From Thermoleophilaceae bacterium (GTDB taxonomy: Bacteria; Actinomycetota; Thermoleophilia; Solirubrobacterales; Thermoleophilaceae): DNA of 8,524 nucleotides. Positions 5,677 through 8,524 of this stretch are shown one piece after another; position 1 is the first letter of the stretch, and each line of letters begins with the position of its first letter. The stretch is taken from NCBI GenBank assembly GCA_013696425.1, contig JACCYP010000110.1, positions 1 through 8,524 on the forward strand, in the 5' to 3' direction. The notes under the pieces are model-generated. The model was not told the DNA's origin. It saw only the letters and a list, made by a program, of their open reading frames with translations, and searched no databases. The translations under genes and the position numbers were made by a program.

Positions 5677-7481
5677 TCGCCCTCACCACGCTCGACGACG
5701 AAGGGCACGTCCTTCGACCAGTCGATGAACGTGCTCATGTTCTCCACGTTGAACTCGACCGGCAGGGAGAGGTCCTTAGCCTCGGCCTCGAAGGTCTCGC
5801 GGCCCACGCGCGCGTAGAAGTCGTTCCACTCCTCGCCCTCGGTGCGATCGCGCTCGTACATGCGCAGCCACCGCTCGATGGCCTCGGGGATGCGCTTGGC
5901 GGGCAGGCGGATCTTCAGCCGCTCGCCCATCACCACCGACCCGCCCTCGAAGTTGCCCCCGACGTGGGCCACGTAGGCCGGGATCGTCTTGTCCCCGACC
6001 TTGATCGAGGCGCCGTAGAAGCCGATGTTCGCGATGTGGTGCTGGCTGCAGCCGTTGGGGCAGCCGGACATCTTGATGTGCACCCTCTTCGTGAGCTCGT
6101 CCTCGATCTGCATCTCGGCGAGCTTCTCGCGTACCGCGGCGTTGAGGCCCATGGAGCTCGTGATGCCGAGCTTGCACGAGTCCGTGCCGGGGCAGGAGAC
6201 GACGTCGGTGATCTGGTCGACCCCCGACTCGCCCAGATCGAGCTCGCCGAGGCGGCTCCACACGTCGTAGAGCGCCTCCTCGCGGATCCAGCGCAGCACG
6301 AGGTTCTGGTGCACGGTCGTGCGGGCGTAGCCGCCGCAGAAGTCGCGCATGATCTGGCCGAGGCCGCGGAACTGCTCGGGGGTGAGGTCGCCGCGCGCGA
6401 CGGTGACCTGCGCCGAGGAGAACCCGTCCTGCTTCTGGGGTGTCACGTTGGAGTCCACCCAGGCGTCGAACTCTCGGTTGTCGCCGTTGGGCGAGCCGGC
6501 GGAGGCGGGCGGCGCGGGGGCGTGCTCGCCCTCGTCGTGCTCGAACAGGATCGGGTCGATCGAGAAGTCGCGCTCGGCAACCCAGTCGCCCTTGAGTTCC
6601 TCCTCCACCTGCTCGCGGAAGGCCTCGGGGCCGATCTTGTCGATCAGCACCTTGATCCGCGCGCGGGCGCGGTTCACGCGCAGCCAGTCCTGGCGGTCGA
6701 AGATGCGGAAGCAGGCCTCGGCGTACTTCAGATAGTCGCCGTTGTCGGCCTCGACGAAGTCATAGATCGTCGGCGCGACGCGCGGCATGATCGAGGTGCC
6801 GCCGCCCACTCGCAGCTCGAACCCGCGCACGCCGCCGCGCTCGCGCGCGAGGAAGGCGATGTCGTGGATGCCGGTGATGGCGCGATCCTCGGCCGTACCG
6901 TCGAATGCGGTCTTCACCTTGCGCGGCATCATCTGGGTGGTCGGATGGCGCACGAAGTAGCGCACGTAGGCGCCGGCGTAGGGGGTCGGATCGAAGACCT
7001 CGCCCTCGCAGACCCCGGCCCACGGATCGGCGGTCACGTTGCGCACGGTGTTGCCGCAGCCCTCGCGGGAGGAGAGCTTCGCCTCGGAGAGCCCGCGGAT
7101 GGCGACCGCCATCTGGTCGAGCGGGATGTGGTGGACCTGGATGTTCTGGCGCGTGGTGATGTGGCCCTTGTTGAGTGGTGCGTACTCCTCGACCATGTCC
7201 GCGAAGGCGTCCATCTGGTCGGGGGTCACGCCGCCCATCGGCAGCTTCACACGCACCATCTGAACGCCGGCCTGGCGCTGTCCGTAGACGCCCTGGCGCA
7301 GGCGAAACTTGATGAACTCGTCCTCCTCGGTCTCCCCGCGGAGGAACTTGCCGGCCTCGGTGTCGAAGTCGTCGAACTCGCGCTCGATGATCGGGATCAC
7401 GTGGCCCGGGACGTTCTCGTAGACCTCGGGGTTGTCGATCGTGCCGATCTTCGGCTTGTTCGGGGTGGAGACGGGCTCCAT
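5664..7481 (-). CDS. Ferredoxin-type siroheme/[4Fe-4S] sulfite (nitrite) reductase
   Basis: Six-electron reduction of sulfite to sulfide in assimilation, probably from ferredoxin since no flavoprotein subunit gene is present. The 605 residues have the duplicated nitrite/sulfite reductase layout. The cluster and siroheme ligands are Cys430/Cys436 (CPGTDSC) and Cys474/Cys478 (CPNGC), i.e. C-x5-C and C-x3-C. By eye, the anion-binding residues of the E. coli enzyme correspond to Arg77 (MVRVKLPMGG), Arg147 (TVRNV), Lys188 and Lys190 (PRKVK). A Pro/Ala/acidic linker (about 314-350) joins the halves. Tyr66 (GVYGQR) and Cys142 (EGCGNT) sit like the Tyr-Cys pair of mycobacterial NirA/SirA. Sequence cannot fully separate sulfite from nitrite reductases; the cysH-permease-cysDN neighbours argue for sulfite. 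The ATG at 7481 has AAGGAG (7499-7494) upstream. It is the first gene of the operon and overlaps cysH by 13 nt. Confidence 0.94.
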   Translation of the reverse strand: MEPVSTPNKPKIGTIDNPEVYENVPGHVIPIIEREFDDFDTEAGKFLRGETEEDEFIKFRLRQGVYGQRQAGVQMVRVKLPMGGVTPDQMDAFADMVEEYAPLNKGHITTRQNIQVHHIPLDQMAVAIRGLSEAKLSSREGCGNTVRNVTADPWAGVCEGEVFDPTPYAGAYVRYFVRHPTTQMMPRKVKTAFDGTAEDRAITGIHDIAFLARERGGVRGFELRVGGGTSIMPRVAPTIYDFVEADNGDYLKYAEACFRIFDRQDWLRVNRARARIKVLIDKIGPEAFREQVEEELKGDWVAERDFSIDPILFEHDEGEHAPAPPASAGSPNGDNREFDAWVDSNVTPQKQDGFSSAQVTVARGDLTPEQFRGLGQIMRDFCGGYARTTVHQNLVLRWIREEALYDVWSRLGELDLGESGVDQITDVVSCPGTDSCKLGITSSMGLNAAVREKLAEMQIEDELTKRVHIKMSGCPNGCSQHHIANIGFYGASIKVGDKTIPAYVAHVGGNFEGGSVVMGERLKIRLPAKRIPEAIERWLRMYERDRTEGEEWNDFYARVGRETFEAEAKDLSLPVEFNVENMSTFIDWSKDVPFVVERGEGECAV

Positions 7482-7532
7482 CGCGCTCAGGTTCTCCTTG
7501 TGGGGGCCGGGGTCCAGGGAGGGGAACGGCTA

Positions 7533-7538
7533 ATAGTA
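7533..7538 (-). promoter_or_regulatory. Weak candidate -10 box (TACTAT) for the sulfate-reduction operon
   Basis: In the 83-nt gap between the rhodanese stop and the sulfite reductase ATG, the only AT-rich patch on the minus strand reads GTACTATTAG. TACTAT fits the TANNNT pattern. A transcript starting about 7 nt later would have a leader of roughly 45 nt with an AAGGAG before the ATG. No convincing -35 is seen, and the patch also lies next to the terminator's T-run, so it may simply belong to that. Confidence 0.25.
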
Positions 7539-7539
7539 C

Positions 7540-7566
7540 AAAACCGGGTCGGCTTTCCCGGCTTTT
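7540..7566 (-). terminator. Intrinsic terminator overlapping the rhodanese stop codon
   Basis: On the minus strand AAAA-G-CCGGG pairs with CCCGG-TTTT around an 8-nt loop, with one bulged base and the four T continuing as TTTTG. The 5' arm begins inside the TAA stop of the rhodanese gene. The GC stem with adjoining T-run is the best intrinsic terminator in the window, and would separate the carboxylase-epsilon/rhodanese unit from the sulfate-reduction operon. Confidence 0.5.
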
Positions 7567-7879
7567 ACTTCCCCGGAGTCGTAACGGGCTTCCCCGCGTC
7601 CTTCCAGGCGTTGATCCCGCCCTCGAGGTCCATCGCGTCGAAACCGCTCGCGGCGAAGGCGTCGGCGGCCATCTTCGAGCGCTCGCCGACCTTGCAGTAG
7701 AAGACGATCGGGCGGTCTGTGGCGAGCATGTCGGCGGCTGCGGTGAGGGTCTCGAGTGGAAGGTGGACGGCGCCCTCGATGTGGCCCTCGTCCCACTCGT
7801 CGTGGCGGCGGACGTCCACGAGCTGGATCTCGTGCTTCTCGGCGAGCTCGGCGAGCTCGGCGGGCGTGACGCGGCTCAC
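7565..7879 (-). CDS. Single-domain rhodanese-like sulfurtransferase
   Basis: A 104-residue rhodanese of GlpE/PspE size, expected to carry a persulfide on its cysteine and transfer sulfane sulfur in the cytoplasm. Visible motifs are VDVR (21-24), the CH2A-like GHIEGAVHLP (32-41), the active-site loop C62-KVGERS after VFY, and LEGGINAWKDAG near the end. It has no signal peptide. The GTG at 7879 was chosen because it overlaps the upstream stop as GTGA and leaves a standard rhodanese start; an in-frame ATG at 7984 lies deep in the upstream gene and adds sequence unlike a rhodanese. It may handle sulfide or thiol pools for the neighbouring sulfur operon, but it is co-transcribed with the upstream small gene, not with that operon. 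Confidence 0.88.
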   Translation of the reverse strand: MSRVTPAELAELAEKHEIQLVDVRRHDEWDEGHIEGAVHLPLETLTAAADMLATDRPIVFYCKVGERSKMAADAFAASGFDAMDLEGGINAWKDAGKPVTTPGK

Positions 7880-8139
7880 CGGCCCCACGGCTCCCCGTCG
7901 CCCCAGGTGTTGGCGTTGTCGGGGTCGAGCGCACCAGAGGTGGCCATGATGCTTGCGTTCTCGTAGAGCGATGCGCGCACCCACGGGTTAATGCGCTGCT
8001 CGGCCACCGGCGGCGGGGCGGTGTCGCGGATGAACTGCTCGATCGCGGCCGCGATGGCCGCCGCCTCCTCGGGCGAGGCGGTGCCGCCCTGGAGCTCGAT
8101 CCGCGGCCGAGGCGGGGTCTGCTTTCCGTTCTTGCCCAT
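7876..8139 (-). CDS. Small protein resembling acyl-CoA carboxylase epsilon subunit
   Basis: An 87-residue protein. It begins with a basic, Pro-rich tail, then IELQGG (14-19), a predicted helix SPEEAAAIAAAIEQFIRD (22-39), an APPP linker and PWVRASLYENA (52-62). It ends in a Gly/Asp/Trp-rich tail. A strand followed by a P-E-E-x-A-A-I/L helix and then a W-R/x-x-A element is the pattern of the short, poorly conserved epsilon subunits that help assemble actinobacterial acyl-CoA carboxylases; this reading is by pattern only. A biotin carboxylase gene at the other end of the window makes it plausible, although the two are about 7.4 kb apart. The ATG at 8139 lies 24 nt from the divergent plus-strand gene and has no Shine-Dalgarno. 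It overlaps the rhodanese gene by 4 nt. The gene is secure as coding; the function is tentative. Confidence 0.6.
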   Translation of the reverse strand: MGKNGKQTPPRPRIELQGGTASPEEAAAIAAAIEQFIRDTAPPPVAEQRINPWVRASLYENASIMATSGALDPDNANTWGDGEPWGR

Positions 8140-8163
8140 CGCGCTGAAGGATACGGTCAGGCC
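8140..8163. promoter_or_regulatory. 24-bp divergent gap with two outward-facing candidate -10 boxes
   Basis: The minus strand reads TATCCT (8153-8148), 8 nt before the ATG at 8139. The plus strand reads TACGGT (8152-8157), 6 nt before the GTG at 8164. Both fit TANNNT and share the self-complementary TA at 8152-8153. Predicted transcript starts fall at about 8141 and 8164, so both messages would be leaderless or nearly so. Clear -35 elements are not seen. AAGGA at 8147-8151 is a possible but distant (12 nt) ribosome binding site for the plus gene. Confidence 0.35.
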
Positions 8164-8524
8164 GTGTCCGAGCTGCCCGTCTACGACCACGATGCCGTGA
8201 TCGCCGCGATCTCGCCGCTCGAGGCGATCGAGTTCGTGCGCGACGGGTTCATCCGACACGCGCACGGCGAGTGGGAGATGCCGCCGAAGGTCTATCTCGA
8301 CGTTGCGCCCGACGGCGACTTCCGCGCGATGCCGGCGAAGGGCGGCGGGCTCGCGATCCTGAAATGGGCCTCGTCGTTTCCGGGCAACCCCGCGCACGGG
8401 CTGCCGGTGGTGATGGGCGCGATCCTCGTCTCCTCCACGAGCGATGCCCGGCCGCTCGCCCTGATCGACGTGCGCGCCGTCACGGCCCTGCGCACCGGGG
8501 CCGTGGCCGCGGTGGCGGCGCAGG
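8164..8524 (+). CDS. Ornithine cyclodeaminase / mu-crystallin family protein, N-terminal part, runs off right edge
   Basis: The only plus-strand gene; 120 residues are visible. It has the family's opening (SPLEAIEFVRDGFIRHAHGEWEMPP at 17-41), AILKWASSFPGNP (64-76, with Lys67 at the conserved lysine), and DARPLALIDVRAVTALRTGA (94-113, with Arg110 at the conserved arginine of the TALRT motif). Family members are NAD(P)-dependent ornithine cyclodeaminases, alanine dehydrogenases, ketimine reductases or related enzymes. The Rossmann domain that helps to tell them apart lies beyond the edge. GTG at 8164 was chosen because the frame upstream has no start codon in the gap and the beginning aligns with the family. 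It has no close Shine-Dalgarno. There is no visible functional link to the sulfur genes. Confidence 0.85.
   Translation, partial: MSELPVYDHDAVIAAISPLEAIEFVRDGFIRHAHGEWEMPPKVYLDVAPDGDFRAMPAKGGGLAILKWASSFPGNPAHGLPVVMGAILVSSTSDARPLALIDVRAVTALRTGAVAAVAAQ

Noticed and set aside
7482..7564. Riboswitch or sulfur-sensing RNA leader upstream of the sulfite reductase gene
   Set aside because: The 83-nt gap is mostly taken by the terminator hairpin and a G-rich run. I see no SAM-, cobalamin- or other known riboswitch core.
7880..7984. Longer rhodanese starting at the in-frame ATG at 7984
   Set aside because: The extra 35 residues are Arg/His-rich, lie in another frame of the epsilon-like gene, and do not resemble a rhodanese N-terminus. 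The GTG at 7879 with its GTGA overlap is better.
7876..8397. 173-codon minus-strand frame extending the epsilon-like gene upstream
   Set aside because: The extension is antisense to the cyclodeaminase-family gene and has no family features. The ATG at 8139 gives the compact protein.

Overview
The window is very GC-rich, with strong G/C preference at third codon positions, frequent GTG starts and tightly overlapping genes. This and the protein families point to a high-GC Gram-positive (Actinomycetota). The small putative carboxylase epsilon-like protein and the Tim44-like protein with a Gly-rich N-terminus would fit a Thermoleophilia/Solirubrobacterales-type genome, but that narrower placement is inference. 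All genes but one lie on the minus strand, so transcription runs from right to left.

Layout from right to left. At the right edge, on the plus strand, is the beginning of an ornithine cyclodeaminase/mu-crystallin family gene (8164 to edge). Only 24 bp away and divergent starts a two-gene unit: a small protein resembling the acyl-CoA carboxylase epsilon subunit (8139 to 7876) and, overlapping it by GTGA, a single-domain rhodanese (7879 to 7565). A hairpin with a short T-run overlaps the rhodanese stop. Next is a five-gene assimilatory sulfate reduction operon: ferredoxin-type sulfite reductase (7481 to 5664), APS reductase cysH (5676 to 5056), a TauE/SafE membrane permease (5051 to 4146), and the ATP sulfurylase subunits cysD (4149 to 3244) and cysN (3260 to 1968). 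Its genes overlap or lie within 4 nt of each other. Last come a Gly-rich membrane-anchored Tim44-like protein (1850 to 510) and the N-terminal third of a biotin carboxylase, accC-like (428 to edge).

How the genes work together: the permease probably moves sulfate or sulfite. CysDN activates sulfate to APS, CysH (with the CC...CxxC cluster motif of APS reductases) reduces APS to sulfite, and the siroheme enzyme reduces sulfite to sulfide. There is no APS kinase (CysC), either as a separate gene or fused to CysN, which fits direct APS reduction.

The most interesting non-coding signals are: (1) several genes without a usable Shine-Dalgarno carry a TANNNT box 6-9 nt before the start codon, which suggests leaderless mRNAs; (2) two of these boxes face outward from a shared TA in the 24-bp divergent gap; (3) two closely similar perfect palindromes bracket the Tim44-like gene; (4) a small ORF with a perfect Shine-Dalgarno overlaps the accC start. 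In the proteins, the sulfite reductase has a Tyr and a Cys placed like the covalent Cys-Tyr pair of mycobacterial NirA/SirA, and the Tim44-like protein appears to contain two diverged copies of its domain. I see no clearly new system, no mobile elements, no CRISPR array and no tRNA or rRNA.
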